Shown here: positions 18,901-26,899 of the stretch, piece after piece | How positions within the stretch are numbered: the first letter of the stretch is position 1 | How the letters are laid out: each line of letters opens with the position of its first letter | NCBI RefSeq assembly: GCF_900114835.1 | Contig: NZ_FOUJ01000002.1 | Span: 266,374-330,373, forward strand | From: Methanolobus profundi | Lineage (GTDB): Archaea > Halobacteriota > Methanosarcinia > Methanosarcinales > Methanosarcinaceae | Direction: 5' to 3' | DNA: 64,000 nucleotides | Notes under the pieces: generated by a model | What the model was told of the DNA's origin: nothing | Databases searched by the model: none | Seen by the model: only the letters and a program-made list of their open reading frames with translations | Program-made: the position numbers and the translations under genes

Positions 18901-20239
18901 CACTGGTCCAGGCATTACTGTCATCAATATATGCATCCATATACAGGTTGGTACTGCCATTTGGGATATCCAGTTCAATAAGCGCAATACCATTCTCCGT
19001 TGTAACTGTCATTTCATCTTCTGTATATTTATAGGAGTCATCACGCAGTCTGGTGTCCACTATGACCTCAGTATCCACAGGTTCCCCTCCCGGGTCCTTT
19101 GTTACAACAAGCACCTGCAATGGCATTCCTGGTTTTATGGTACTTGATTCAGGTATAAGCTGAAGGACTATCGGTGACCCGGATATAGTAAGCAACTTAT
19201 TGGTGCTCTCACTGTGATTGCCCGTATCTGTGACGGTCACGTTGAGCATGAGACTTGCCTGCCCGCCTGCACCGTATGTACCGGCTGCATATTCCACCTC
19301 AGGAAGCTCGAACTCGATCAGGCCATCCTCAAGTGTACCGGAAAATGTTGCATATTGCTCCCATTCACCAACATAACGTGAAGCTTCAACCAGAACATCG
19401 CCCTCTACTTCCTTTCCGAAGAAATAGTTGGCTGATACTGTACCTGTGATCCCATCGGATACAAGGAACCATTCCTGTGGTGTTTCCAGTGAGACATCGA
19501 ACTTAGGAAGCACATATTTGTCTACCTGAATGTCGACATTGGAACTTGAATCGCCTGCCGTTGCAACCATCTTCCATGTACCAAGGTTCAGTTCTGATGC
19601 CAGAGGAAGGTCGAAAGAAGCAACACCATATTCATTGGAGTCCAGTTCCTCTTTGAATACTTTGATGCCTTTTGCATCTGTGATCTCCACAGTGATGTTC
19701 TCCTGCACAGGAACAAGGTTATTGTTCAGGGAGAGGATCCTTCCATGGATCGTCTGTCCGGGTTTGTAGATCGGCTTATCGGTCTCAATAAAAAGAGGAT
19801 TGTTTCTTACCACTTCCACTGTTGCCTTGAATTCGGTATCGAACCCTGATGGTTTTGCAGTGAGCACATAACTGCCTTCCTCAACATCAGGCACTTCAAA
19901 GGAAGCAACAACATTCCCATCCTCAGATGTTGATGCCTGTATGAGAGATATCTCATTGTTGTCCTCATCAGTAAGAGTGTATTCCACACAGCGTACCACC
20001 GGTTCACTATCAGAGAAAGCCGCCATGGTCACTGAACTCTCCCCTCCTGAGAAAAGCATCTTCGGTGCAAGTATCAGGAACTCATCTCCTGATGAAGAAA
20101 GCTGATCGGTGCATGGACCCGCTATATTCGAAGGCATGACTGAATCGAGAGTGTCGCCTCCGATACACCCCGAGATAATAACTGCAAATAACGATACCAG
20201 AACAATTAATGTTCCTGTTTTCTTTCCTGTAAATTTCAT
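15998..20239 (-). CDS. Alpha-2-macroglobulin family lipoprotein with intact thioester
   Basis: Predicted secreted, lipid-anchored protease trap. I chose ATG 20239 (GGAGTGG upstream); it gives a signal peptide ending in the lipobox ISGC, so Cys25 would be lipidated. The 1413 residues show, in order, MG1-MG4-type beta domains including ETDKPIYKPGQTIHGRILSL near 150, a Met/Glu-rich bait-like segment near 620-710, FPETWVWMPELL opening the A2M domain, the thioester motif YGCGEQNMM near 925, the alpha-helical thioester domain and a receptor-binding-like C-terminal domain. Length, order and motifs resemble animal thioester proteins (A2M, CD109, TEP) more than the usual bacterial 1600-1900-residue form paired with PBP1C. 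No penicillin-binding protein is nearby, which fits a pseudomurein-free archaeon. Confidence 0.92.
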   Translation of the reverse strand: MKFTGKKTGTLIVLVSLFAVIISGCIGGDTLDSVMPSNIAGPCTDQLSSSGDEFLILAPKMLFSGGESSVTMAAFSDSEPVVRCVEYTLTDEDNNEISLIQASTSEDGNVVASFEVPDVEEGSYVLTAKPSGFDTEFKATVEVVRNNPLFIETDKPIYKPGQTIHGRILSLNNNLVPVQENITVEITDAKGIKVFKEELDSNEYGVASFDLPLASELNLGTWKMVATAGDSSSNVDIQVDKYVLPKFDVSLETPQEWFLVSDGITGTVSANYFFGKEVEGDVLVEASRYVGEWEQYATFSGTLEDGLIEFELPEVEYAAGTYGAGGQASLMLNVTVTDTGNHSESTNKLLTISGSPIVLQLIPESSTIKPGMPLQVLVVTKDPGGEPVDTEVIVDTRLRDDSYKYTEDEMTVTTENGIALIELDIPNGSTNLYMDAYIDDSNAWTSESLNAAYSPSASFIHITQTSDGVPEVGDGISFHVYSTNPGTVYYDVFANGRTVYSATSDENEISIPVTPQMSPQAKVVAYMINPNSEVSVDVLPFDVEFSTQIDLSSSFSSEMAEPGDDVTVDFDAGSQSMIGFSIVDESVYALSEGRLNLKQVFDELEKRFMEPQAESHPYWYSEGAYDTLENAGMVVMASPGIEVPRSESMAIDNGKFAGFGMEVDVAMDDMVVEEEAVEEMPAMDAESGYELTSSSVNTDEELAEVQRVRQFFPETWVWMPELLTDDAGLASVDLTAPDSITTWRLHAVSSGPEGIGISESSLTVFQDFFVDPDLPYSVTRSEEFPVQVQVYNYLDTEQDVKLTLSGAEWFDIIGDDVQTVTVDANGVGYASFTISPTEVGKQLVEITGQTTKRADAVRKDIIVEAEGATRELVDNGVLNNGSVELDTTLPVDIVPDSGKVLVSFTPSIVAQSISGVDDLLGMPYGCGEQNMMLFSTDVEVLRYLKATGQDNPEVRAKAEMYIITGYQRELTYRHSDGSFSAFGESDESGSLWLTSFVLSQFSAARDVTTIDENILSEAADWIESHQQEDGSWEQVGFVIHQDMMGGVSGTYALTAYTTLALDEYGSVSPVVMANAQKYLEDNLADQEDPYALAIGTLALQKLDSPFADEALNDLLAISKQDDDGTYWGYGDGAVPMPYDDFGYSYIAPSSKNVETTAYATLALIEAKNPTAISSLKWIAAQRNSNGGFSSTQDTVMAFRALMSAAASAGRDIDATVHVITDGTEIRSVDVNQQNFDVVQIIEIPEGTSSITLEMDGTGDLNYQLVRRFNVILPDAIEYDEIELDVDYDSTDVAVNDIVTVNATVKYNGIQGIDGSVSSSGMMIVDLAVPTGFSPVSSSLEATKENEDKITRYEIAGRKVIFYIDDMQPGEVLSFSMQVQALFPVKAVVSESKAYSYYNPEVVAEVKGMNVTVV

Positions 20240-20380
20240 GATACCACTCCAGAACGGGTATTGTTTTCCTGTTACAGGATTTGGAGTGGAACTGTATATA
20301 CTTTGCTTAAACTTCAAAGATGTTCGTAGTTATGTGGAGGAGAGCAGGGTGGTTTTGAAAAACAGAGAATAATAAAAAAA

Positions 20381-21667
20381 CTAAATTTCTGTTATTTCCC
20401 AATGATCATACATCTCAGCAATATTCACAGACACTCCATCACCCCTTACTGCTGTTGTATCGTTTATCATTGTGAATTTGCCCTGATATGCACCCGTTAT
20501 AATATCCCCATTCAGGAAAAGTAACACATTTTCACCATATTCAAATGATGGAGTATCTTCGACCCAGATGGAATCATCACCTACAGTACCTCCCTCAACC
20601 CTTATTACCCACTCCTGAGTATCATATTCATTTTTAAAATACCTATTAACATGAATTCCAATGTCAGTATAGATCATATCTTCAGTTCCGATGTTCAGTT
20701 CACTACCAGGTTTATCAGGTCTTTGTCCGTCAGGAGTATTCCATCTTGACGGATAAGCACCTGTGACAGTTCCTGCAATAATAAGGAATGAACAGGAATC
20801 CAATTCTTCAATACTTACAGATTCAGCTATTCCTGAAACTTCTACGTTTAACCCTTCATGACCGGAAACTGATTCTAAGTGAATAAACTCTTCAAATTCT
20901 GCCAGATCAATAGAAGAATCAACAATTTCATAGGGAACGTCAGCTATCTCTATTGATTTATTGTCAACAATGCTGACACGGGAAAAACCACCTGAATAAT
21001 TATATAAATAAATGAAATATCGATAGCCACCAATAAAAGGTTCTTCGGCTTCTACCAGCTTATATCTGCCAAGATCAGAAAGTAGTTTTCTGATCTCGGT
21101 TATATTGTCAGTACTACCAGATTTCCTGCTCATTCCATTTACAATTGACACTTTTGTCATTTCGTATGTATTAATGTCTATAAGAGAACTGATACTGATG
21201 TTTCCTTCTTCATTTCGTTTAACAGGTAAATCCAGAGGATTTATGAGCCCTCTCAGTTCAGTCATATTGATGTGTGTGTTGTTGACCTTATAGTAAACTC
21301 CATCAATTTCCAGAAGGTCGTCCTGAATTATGCTTAAATTATAGATTTCAGTTGAATTATGGTAAAATGTAAGAGTATAATAGGTTCTGCTTGAAACCGA
21401 TCCAATACCTATTTCTTCTAAATTGAGTGTATCAAGAATTTTAATCAATTTATCAATGGTTTCTTTATCCCCGATTGTAACCAGTTCATCATTTAATCCG
21501 TTTCTGGCAGAAACACTGGTAATATCATAATCATCAATACCGGTTAACATTGTCACTGTATTGTTTTCGGTTTCTTTCTGCTCGGCTATGCAACCTGAAA
21601 AAAAGAGTGAGCTGCACAAAAGAAAACATAAGATAAAATAGCTCATTATTTTGTTCATTCCAATCAT
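20381..21667 (-). CDS. Lipoprotein with a C-terminal domain shared with the protein at 22348
   Basis: Secreted lipoprotein: hydrophobic leader ending FFSGC (lipobox), then about 240 residues with two related beta-rich segments (each starting near a serine-rich ...ITSVSARNGLNDE or ...MTKVSIVNGMSRK stretch), then a C-terminal domain from about 275. That domain (LIIAGTVTGAYPSRWNTPDG ... IYTDIGIHV ... GENVLLFL ... YQGKFTMINDTTAVRGDGVS) is clearly homologous to the protein at 22348-23034. Starts near one another (ATG 21667 or 21658) are possible; the frame opens at TTG 21676. Function unknown. It is 140 nt upstream of the macroglobulin gene on the same strand. Confidence 0.7.
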   Translation of the reverse strand: MIGMNKIMSYFILCFLLCSSLFFSGCIAEQKETENNTVTMLTGIDDYDITSVSARNGLNDELVTIGDKETIDKLIKILDTLNLEEIGIGSVSSRTYYTLTFYHNSTEIYNLSIIQDDLLEIDGVYYKVNNTHINMTELRGLINPLDLPVKRNEEGNISISSLIDINTYEMTKVSIVNGMSRKSGSTDNITEIRKLLSDLGRYKLVEAEEPFIGGYRYFIYLYNYSGGFSRVSIVDNKSIEIADVPYEIVDSSIDLAEFEEFIHLESVSGHEGLNVEVSGIAESVSIEELDSCSFLIIAGTVTGAYPSRWNTPDGQRPDKPGSELNIGTEDMIYTDIGIHVNRYFKNEYDTQEWVIRVEGGTVGDDSIWVEDTPSFEYGENVLLFLNGDIITGAYQGKFTMINDTTAVRGDGVSVNIAEMYDHWEITEI

Positions 21668-21819
21668 CACTACCAAAGCTGAGAGAAAACAACTCTAAAG
21701 TTACAGCATCATATACTAAAAATTAGAGAATAGTTTAAATTAATTATGGCCATGCCTCCAACTGAAAGGTTCAATCGGTTTCTACAAAGACCTAAAAACA
21801 AAGCTATCACATTTTGAAT

Positions 21820-22281
21820 CTACAGAATAGTGATATTATCAATCCTGGCAAACCGATACCTTGGTATTTTACATTTAACTTTGTTATCGATCTTTACTTT
21901 GTTGAAGTCTTCCAGACTAACATAATAAGTGCATGTTTCACCTTCATACACACCATTAGCAGGGTCATCAGAGATGAGCCTTACACCAACATAGTAATCA
22001 ACGCTGGCATATTTCCGTTCCAGAAACTCTTTCAGAGAATCATTTACATAGAGATTCATATCGCCCTGAGTGAAAAACGGTTCAAAGTCTTCATCGTCTG
22101 CAAGTATCCATGACTCAGCAGGATGCGGGGCGTTGAATATACTATCACAGGTGTTTCCATAATATCCATTGATAACTTTGTGTTCAACCACACCTTCTAC
22201 TTCAACCGGAATCACATAATAGACCAATGATAGGGAAAAAATAATGAGTGACAATAATAGCATTTTCTTAAATGTGCTCAT
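21820..22281 (-). CDS. Membrane-anchored exoprotein of unknown function
   Basis: 153 residues: N-terminal hydrophobic anchor or signal (about residues 6-26) and an exterior domain with three Cys residues (GNTCDSIF, GETCTYYV, KVKCKIP). I do not recognise a family. It lies between two genes that share a domain with each other, on the same strand, so all three may form an envelope-protein group. It is not itself a copy of that domain. Confidence 0.6.
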   Translation of the reverse strand: MSTFKKMLLLSLIIFSLSLVYYVIPVEVEGVVEHKVINGYYGNTCDSIFNAPHPAESWILADDEDFEPFFTQGDMNLYVNDSLKEFLERKYASVDYYVGVRLISDDPANGVYEGETCTYYVSLEDFNKVKIDNKVKCKIPRYRFARIDNITIL

Positions 22282-22347
22282 ACCCAGCCTGCCTTTTAGA
22301 GTACTGCGAACTGATTTTTAACTACTCCATATCTACTGTTTTTTCTA

Positions 22348-23034
22348 TCAAGAAGAAATCATTTCAACTAATTCTTCCTGACTTATAGTTCCATGTACAC
22401 CTACAGCAGTTCCATCATCCATTATTGTCAATTTGCCCTGCGCTGAACCGGTGACAAAATAATGTTCCGGACCCAGGTCCTTTGTGTACTCCCAATCATC
22501 TTCGATAAGATAAAGGAAGACCTTTTCTTCGGTCTGGAAAGAGGGTTCATAATCGGCCGTGCTAACATCTCCATCAACGGTTCCCGTGAACACACGCACT
22601 ACAACTTCATCTGTCGCTGACGAACTCTTCAGATATTCATCAACGGTGATCACAACATCAGTGTAGATCACATCATACCATTCAAGATCATTACTAGAAT
22701 TATGCGGTCTCTTGCCATCTATAGTATTCCATTTGCCCGGAAGAATCTCTTTTACTGTGCCTGCAATGATCAGGTCTGACTTCCTACTCAAATATTCATA
22801 GCTCACTTCTTCGATCTCAACATAAGATTCTCTTGTAAAACCTTCCGACCCATTGAGATCGATAGTAAGCTCTCCATGCCCTCCAAAAGTATAGACAGGT
22901 CCATTAATATCGGTATTATGTAAGGAACTGCCCCCATAGAGTATGAGACCCCCAGCATAGAATATGCCCACTAATATCAATGAAAACATAATTGACATAG
23001 CCAAAATTGACTTCATTGTCATTTCTTTCTTCAT
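22348..23034 (-). CDS. Membrane-anchored exoprotein, paralogue of the C-terminal domain at 20381
   Basis: 228 residues: a single N-terminal transmembrane helix (about 10-30), then a beta-rich domain from about 85. The stretch LIIAGTVKEILPGKWNTIDG, then VIYTDVVITVDEYL, EEKVFLYLIEDD and the C-terminal QGKLTIMDDGTAVGVHGTIS match the last 145 residues of the lipoprotein ending at 20381. The conserved run of GTV...W(N/D)T, YTD and G(K)xTI suggests a small beta-barrel or Ig-like sandwich. Function unknown. Confidence 0.68.
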   Translation of the reverse strand: MKKEMTMKSILAMSIMFSLILVGIFYAGGLILYGGSSLHNTDINGPVYTFGGHGELTIDLNGSEGFTRESYVEIEEVSYEYLSRKSDLIIAGTVKEILPGKWNTIDGKRPHNSSNDLEWYDVIYTDVVITVDEYLKSSSATDEVVVRVFTGTVDGDVSTADYEPSFQTEEKVFLYLIEDDWEYTKDLGPEHYFVTGSAQGKLTIMDDGTAVGVHGTISQEELVEMISS

Positions 23035-23105
23035 GACAATCTACTAAGCAGCGCGACTATATAAATTTACATCGATGTCACCAAAAATAAATCATTTTAT
23101 AGGGA

Positions 23106-23723
23106 TTATTCCCCTACCAGCTTCTTTGCGATCTCAGCAACATGCCTGCCCTGAAACCTCGCGATCCCAAGCTCATTCTCACTTGGATGCCTTGTATCAG
23201 GACCACTGCCAGCAATTGTAGAAGCACCATAGGGACTTCCACCTGTGATCTCATTAAGGACAGACTGCCTTGTTTCCGAATATGGAACACCCACCAGTAT
23301 CATTCCATGATGCAGCAGAGTAGTGTGGAAACTCAATATCGTTGATTCCTGACCGCCGTGCTGGGTGCTGCTGGATGTGAAGACACTGCCAATTTTTCCG
23401 ATGAGCTCACCCTTTGACCAGATACCTCCTGTCCTGTCAAGAAAAGCACGCATCTGTGCAGCCATCATTCCAAACCTTGTGGGAGTGCCAAAAATGATGG
23501 CATCTGCTTCTGTGAGATTCTCTATTGTTGCAACGGGGATGTGCTCAAAGCTCTTTTTGGACTCTGTTGCTCCCATCTTTTCCAGTATCTCCGGTGTAAA
23601 GGTTTCCTGTATCTGGTACAATCCGACATCTGCACCTTCAACTTCTCTGGCACCTTCTGCCACTGCTTCAGCCATCTTATAGTTGTGACCGTACAAACTG
23701 TAAAAAATAACGTTTATCTTCAT
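23106..23723 (-). CDS. wrbA: WrbA-type NAD(P)H:quinone oxidoreductase (flavodoxin fold)
   Basis: FMN-dependent two-electron reduction of quinones or other acceptors; in methanogens WrbA-like proteins are linked to oxidative-stress defence. The 205-residue protein has the phosphate-binding [13 protein letters not shown] loop near residues 8-20, [20 protein letters not shown] near 79-98, and the WrbA signature [20 protein letters not shown] near 117-136. Length is normal. Start is ATG 23723. It is transcribed away from the DUF2178-XRE operon; the dyad at 23805-23823 lies between the two promoters. Confidence 0.92.
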   Translation of the reverse strand: MKINVIFYSLYGHNYKMAEAVAEGAREVEGADVGLYQIQETFTPEILEKMGATESKKSFEHIPVATIENLTEADAIIFGTPTRFGMMAAQMRAFLDRTGGIWSKGELIGKIGSVFTSSSTQHGGQESTILSFHTTLLHHGMILVGVPYSETRQSVLNEITGGSPYGASTIAGSGPDTRHPSENELGIARFQGRHVAEIAKKLVGE

Positions 23724-23804
23724 GATCCCACTTCCTGGCCTGTAAAGAACGATAACATATACAGTGCTGAATATGGGTCGATCACACGATAAATAGTTTA
23801 TTGG

Positions 23805-23823
23805 TCATTCGAATAATGAATGA
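23805..23823. promoter_or_regulatory. Dyad TCATTC-N7-GAATGA in the wrbA/DUF2178 divergent region
   Basis: Perfect 6-bp arms, about 80 nt upstream of both wrbA and the DUF2178 gene. It lies between TATA-like boxes for the two directions, so one protein could affect both. It differs in sequence from the ATGTTA/TAACAT sites further right. Confidence 0.4.
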
Positions 23824-23836
23824 TCTTAAATAACAA

Positions 23837-23889
23837 ATGTTAGATATAGATAACATAGTAATACTTATTTCTAACATAATGTTAGAAAT
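23837..23889. promoter_or_regulatory. Two clustered operator dyads before DUF2178-XRE
   Basis: Site one, 23837-23856: ATGTTA-N8-TAACAT. Site two, 23867-23889: perfect 11-bp arms (ATTTCTAACAT and ATGTTAGAAAT) around a single A. Both use the same ATGTTA half-site. They lie downstream of a CTTAAATAA TATA-like box (about 23825-23834) and before the AGAGGA ribosome binding site, the right place for repression by the XRE protein encoded in the operon. Confidence 0.65.
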
Positions 23890-23906
23890 AGATTAGAGGA
23901 AATCGA

Positions 23907-24302
23907 ATGGAAAAGCTGGAAAGATATATAAAGATCAGTTACACCCTGTCATTGATATGTATCATAGCCGGAATCGTGCTGATCGCAATTGTTGAGGACT
24001 ACCATCAGACAGGGATCAGCCTGATAAACATAGGGTCGATAATCCTCTTTGTCACTTTCATACGGGCAAAGAGATATCGTAATGGTCCTGTAAAAGATGA
24101 GAGGACAATAAAGATAGGAGCTTACGGACTTTCTTACTCATGGCTGATAACTTTTATCCTTATATCGCTCTTGTTCTGGGTAGAGGAGTTCGGACTGGCA
24201 CAACTAACAGTGAAAAATGTACTTGCAATACTGATGGTCACAATGCTGGTCACCGCAAAAGGTATCCAGTGGTATCTCTTTAGAAAAGGGGATATCGAGT
24301 GA
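23907..24302 (+). CDS. DUF2178 membrane protein
   Basis: 131 residues with four transmembrane helices (about 10-30, 36-55, 75-95, 105-122). The central [20 protein letters not shown] stretch is typical of DUF2178, a family usually found beside a small XRE repressor, as here. Function is unknown; it may be the sensor or the target of that regulator. The ribosome binding site AGAGGA lies 7 nt before ATG 23907. The next gene follows 19 nt later. Confidence 0.8.
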   Translation: MEKLERYIKISYTLSLICIIAGIVLIAIVEDYHQTGISLINIGSIILFVTFIRAKRYRNGPVKDERTIKIGAYGLSYSWLITFILISLLFWVEEFGLAQLTVKNVLAILMVTMLVTAKGIQWYLFRKGDIE

Positions 24303-24321
24303 CCGAACAAGGGATGATAGG

Positions 24322-24531
24322 ATGAGAACAAGGATCAAGGAACTCAGGGCCAGATATGATATGACCCAGGAGGACCTTGCAAAGAAAGTTGGTGTCAGGC
24401 GGGAAACAATAGGTTTTCTGGAAAAAGGGAAATACAATCCCTCACTAAAACTTGCATATAAAGTGGCAAATACCCTGGAAACAACGATAGACGAACTGTT
24501 CATCTTCGAGGACTCGGACCTTGAACAATGA
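24322..24531 (+). CDS. Small XRE-family DNA-binding repressor
   Basis: 69 residues, almost entirely one helix-turn-helix domain: [20 protein letters not shown] then [28 protein letters not shown]. It matches the compact Cro/CI-type regulators paired with DUF2178 membrane proteins. No effector domain is present, so control likely comes from the partner protein or from autoregulation at the dyads 23837-23889. Co-transcribed with DUF2178 and probably with the ModE-like gene 17 nt downstream. Confidence 0.88.
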   Translation: MRTRIKELRARYDMTQEDLAKKVGVRRETIGFLEKGKYNPSLKLAYKVANTLETTIDELFIFEDSDLEQ

Positions 24532-24548
24532 GCGGGAGGGAGAGAAAC

Positions 24549-25094
24549 ATGGAAGCAAAAACAAAAGTATGGCTTGCAGAGGATGGAAAACCACTGATAG
24601 GAGCAGGTAAAGTGGAACTCCTTAAAACCATAGATGAGGAAAGATCACTTCGCAAAGCCTGTATGAAAATGGATATATCCTACAAACATGCCTGGAACGT
24701 TCTCAACAAGATAAGTGAAAGACTGGGCAAGGATGTGGTCAAGACCGTCAGAGGAGGAAAGGATCAGGGAACATTCCTCACCGAAGAAGGACGCAGACTA
24801 ATAAATGAATATGAAATGAACAGGAAATTCATCAACAGCACTATGGAGGATGAAGGATCCTGGGAGAATATCGGACTTGCAATATCCGCACGTAATAAGA
24901 TACCCGGGAAAGTCGTCAGTGTTGACAAAGAAGGTATCGTTGCCAGAGTTAAGATAGAGATAGACCCAAGTGCACTTACATCCGTGATAACTTCCGAAGC
25001 CATCGACAGACTTGATATCAAAGAAGGTGATGAAGTATTTGCCATAATCAAGTCGACTGAGGTCCTTATTGGGAAAAAGATGAAAACTGAATAA
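24549..25094 (+). CDS. ModE-like regulator: LysR-type HTH plus Mop (TOBE) domain
   Basis: Probable molybdate- or tungstate-sensing transcription regulator. I chose ATG 24549 because GGAGGGA lies about 8 nt upstream; the frame opens 21 nt earlier. Residues about 15-95 form the ModE N-terminal winged helix (ERSLRKACMKMDISYKHAWN, then RGGKDQGTFLTEEGRRLI). Residues about 115-181 form a single Mop domain (SARNKIPGKVVSVDKEGIVA ... TSEAIDRLDIKEGDEVFAII) that binds oxyanions in relatives. E. coli ModE has two Mop units; this one has one. No molybdate transporter is adjacent. Methanogens need Mo or W for formylmethanofuran dehydrogenase. Confidence 0.88.
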   Translation: MEAKTKVWLAEDGKPLIGAGKVELLKTIDEERSLRKACMKMDISYKHAWNVLNKISERLGKDVVKTVRGGKDQGTFLTEEGRRLINEYEMNRKFINSTMEDEGSWENIGLAISARNKIPGKVVSVDKEGIVARVKIEIDPSALTSVITSEAIDRLDIKEGDEVFAIIKSTEVLIGKKMKTE

Positions 25095-25158
25095 AACTTA
25101 TTTTTTTTAGATTTACATTCAAAAACCGTATATACTTTAAAGTCCCAATTATTATTGC

Positions 25159-25177
25159 ATATATCTCAGAGATATAT
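25159..25177. promoter_or_regulatory. Perfect palindrome ATATATCTC-A-GAGATATAT
   Basis: Nine-bp arms around one base, 27 nt before the start at 25204 and just downstream of a TATA-like GTATATACTTTAAAG. It overlaps the likely transcription start, so it may be a repressor site for the small gene, or form a 5' UTR hairpin. Confidence 0.5.
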
Positions 25178-25203
25178 CCATACAATTTGAGAATGGGGAC
25201 GTT

Positions 25204-25419
25204 ATGCCTAAAAAGGAAGATTTTTCGTGGGAGAATGGCAAGATCAAAGAAGCAGGAACCCTTGGAAAAATAGTCAGTATACCTACTCAGGAAGAAGAGT
25301 TAGAAAAGGCTGAGAATATCAGACCAAAAAGTGATGATCTGGAAGACGTAGTTGTGGATGAGTTCAAAGAAAAGATGGCTGAGATCCTTTCAAGAGAACT
25401 CCACAAAAAAAGAAAATAA
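25204..25419 (+). CDS. Small charged protein of unknown function
   Basis: 71 residues, strongly charged (MPKKEDFSWENGKIKEAGTL at the start, KEKMAEILSRELHKKRK at the end), without Cys or membrane helices; the C-terminal half is likely helical. A strong ribosome binding site (GGGGACG) precedes ATG 25204, and the palindrome at 25159-25177 sits in its leader. I do not recognise the family. It is convergent with the permease gene, 7 nt apart. Confidence 0.65.
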   Translation: MPKKEDFSWENGKIKEAGTLGKIVSIPTQEEELEKAENIRPKSDDLEDVVVDEFKEKMAEILSRELHKKRK

Positions 25420-25426
25420 CTACATC

Positions 25427-26542
25427 TCACACTTTTGATCTCTTTTGCCGATATACACCATATACCATTAAAGGTACTAGCAACAGTGCAAACGCTGTTT
25501 TTACTTCCGGGGCTAATACATCACTGGCACTGCCAACGATGGAACTCACTTCTATGCCCAGCCTGACATAGATGACATCGAGCAGTAGTCCAAATGCCAG
25601 TGAACACAACGCGATCATTGAAAGATAAATGGTTGCACTTCTTTTTCCCAGGAACTTTGTTACCATTGTAATAGTAGCTGCATTCGTTGCCGGGCCTGCG
25701 AGCAGGAACACAAATGCAGTTCCCGGGCTCATTCCCTTTGCTACAAGAGCTGCAGCCAGAGGTGTTGAAGCTGTGGCACATATGTATAGAGGAATACCTA
25801 TGACCAGCATTATCAGCATGGAGAATACACCGCCTCCAAGGTAACCTTCTATTATCTCATCAGGGATCACATAGGTGATCACACCTGCAATTATGATACC
25901 AAGGACCAGCCAGCTGGTAATATCTCCCAGGAGTTCAACGAAAGAATACCTGAATGCTTCCCTGAGCTTCTGGACCATTGAGGCATTTTCATCAAGAGCA
26001 GGACCAGTGTGGCAGCCACAGGAAGAATCACTGCATGCAGCCATTGGCTGAGCCATGAGGAGGTTACTCTTTTGCGGGACTGGCTCCTTCTTGCTGGCGG
26101 CCCTTTCACCAAGTATATTCTCAGTAACACCAGTAAGCAAAGCAGTCACCATGGTGGCTATCGGACGGAATATGGTCATAATAGGATCCAGCAATGCGTA
26201 CGTTATAGCTATAGAATCCACTCCGGTCTCGGGTGTCGAGATAAGGAACGAGAGCGTTGCTCCTTTTGTAGCACCTCTGTTCTTCAGTGAGAGGGCAGTA
26301 GGAACCACACCACATGAACAAAGCGGAAGAGGAATACCGAAAAGTGATGCATTCAGAGCTGATCTGAACTTACCTGCAGACTTACCAAGATGCTTCAATA
26401 TCTTCTCATCAGGTACAAGCACATGCAAAAGACCTGCAACAGCAAAACCAAGGAACAGATATGGTGCTGCTTCCTCGAACAGCTCCCATGATGCTACTGC
26501 TACCCCGATGACAACTGATACCACCTGATCTGATAATGTCAT
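25427..26542 (-). CDS. SO_0444-type Cu/Zn efflux permease (PF03773)
   Basis: Predicted metal exporter of 371 residues with about eight to ten transmembrane helices in two halves. The first half has the PLPLCSCGVVPTALSLKNRG stretch and STPETGVDS, the second GIPLYICATASTPLAAALVA and LLAGPATNAATITMV, both hallmarks of the permease family. The cytoplasmic loop between them contains CSDSSCGCHTG, a Cys cluster that could bind the metal. The ArsR repressor gene lies 5 nt upstream, so the two form one metal-induced operon. Substrate (Cu, Zn, Cd or arsenite-like organics) is inferred only from the family. Confidence 0.85.
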   Translation of the reverse strand: MTLSDQVVSVVIGVAVASWELFEEAAPYLFLGFAVAGLLHVLVPDEKILKHLGKSAGKFRSALNASLFGIPLPLCSCGVVPTALSLKNRGATKGATLSFLISTPETGVDSIAITYALLDPIMTIFRPIATMVTALLTGVTENILGERAASKKEPVPQKSNLLMAQPMAACSDSSCGCHTGPALDENASMVQKLREAFRYSFVELLGDITSWLVLGIIIAGVITYVIPDEIIEGYLGGGVFSMLIMLVIGIPLYICATASTPLAAALVAKGMSPGTAFVFLLAGPATNAATITMVTKFLGKRSATIYLSMIALCSLAFGLLLDVIYVRLGIEVSSIVGSASDVLAPEVKTAFALLLVPLMVYGVYRQKRSKV

Positions 26543-26547
26543 TTATA

Positions 26548-26895
26548 TCATTCCTCCACGTGTTCCCTGCACATTGACATGAACGTCTCTACATGTTCGT
26601 CAGCCAAATGATAGACCGCGAACCTTCCTTCTTTTTTCACTCTTACAAGATCGATCTGCCTGAGATTTTTCAGACTATGCGATATCGCAGACTGTGATAT
26701 ACCAAGTGCATCCTCGATCTCTTTCACACACATCTCACCCTGAAGGAGAAGGAACAGTATCTTCAGGCGTGTGGTGCACTGGAGAGCATTGAATATCTGG
26801 CACATAGAGGATATCGACCTTTCAGAAGGCAGTTTCCTGACCTTCTCATTGATGAGAGTATCATCTGCACAAGTATGTTCCAGCTTTATTACCAT
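26548..26895 (-). CDS. ArsR/SmtB-family metal-sensing repressor
   Basis: Winged-helix repressor of 115 residues that should release DNA when metal binds. The N-terminus has Cys9 (LEHTCADD), as in CadC-like sensors, then FNALQCTTRLKILFLLLQGE with Cys near 40. The recognition helix is DALGISQSAISHSLKNLRQI; the C-terminal helix holds the His/Glu/Cys-rich ADEHVETFMSMCREHVEE, possibly an alpha5 site. The ATG at 26895 has no ribosome binding site and lies 26 nt from a TATA-like core (TTAATATATG), so the mRNA is probably leaderless. Its operator is the 12-2-12 dyad at 26900-26925; the permease is co-transcribed. Confidence 0.92.
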   Translation of the reverse strand: MVIKLEHTCADDTLINEKVRKLPSERSISSMCQIFNALQCTTRLKILFLLLQGEMCVKEIEDALGISQSAISHSLKNLRQIDLVRVKKEGRFAVYHLADEHVETFMSMCREHVEE

Positions 26896-26899
26896 TATG

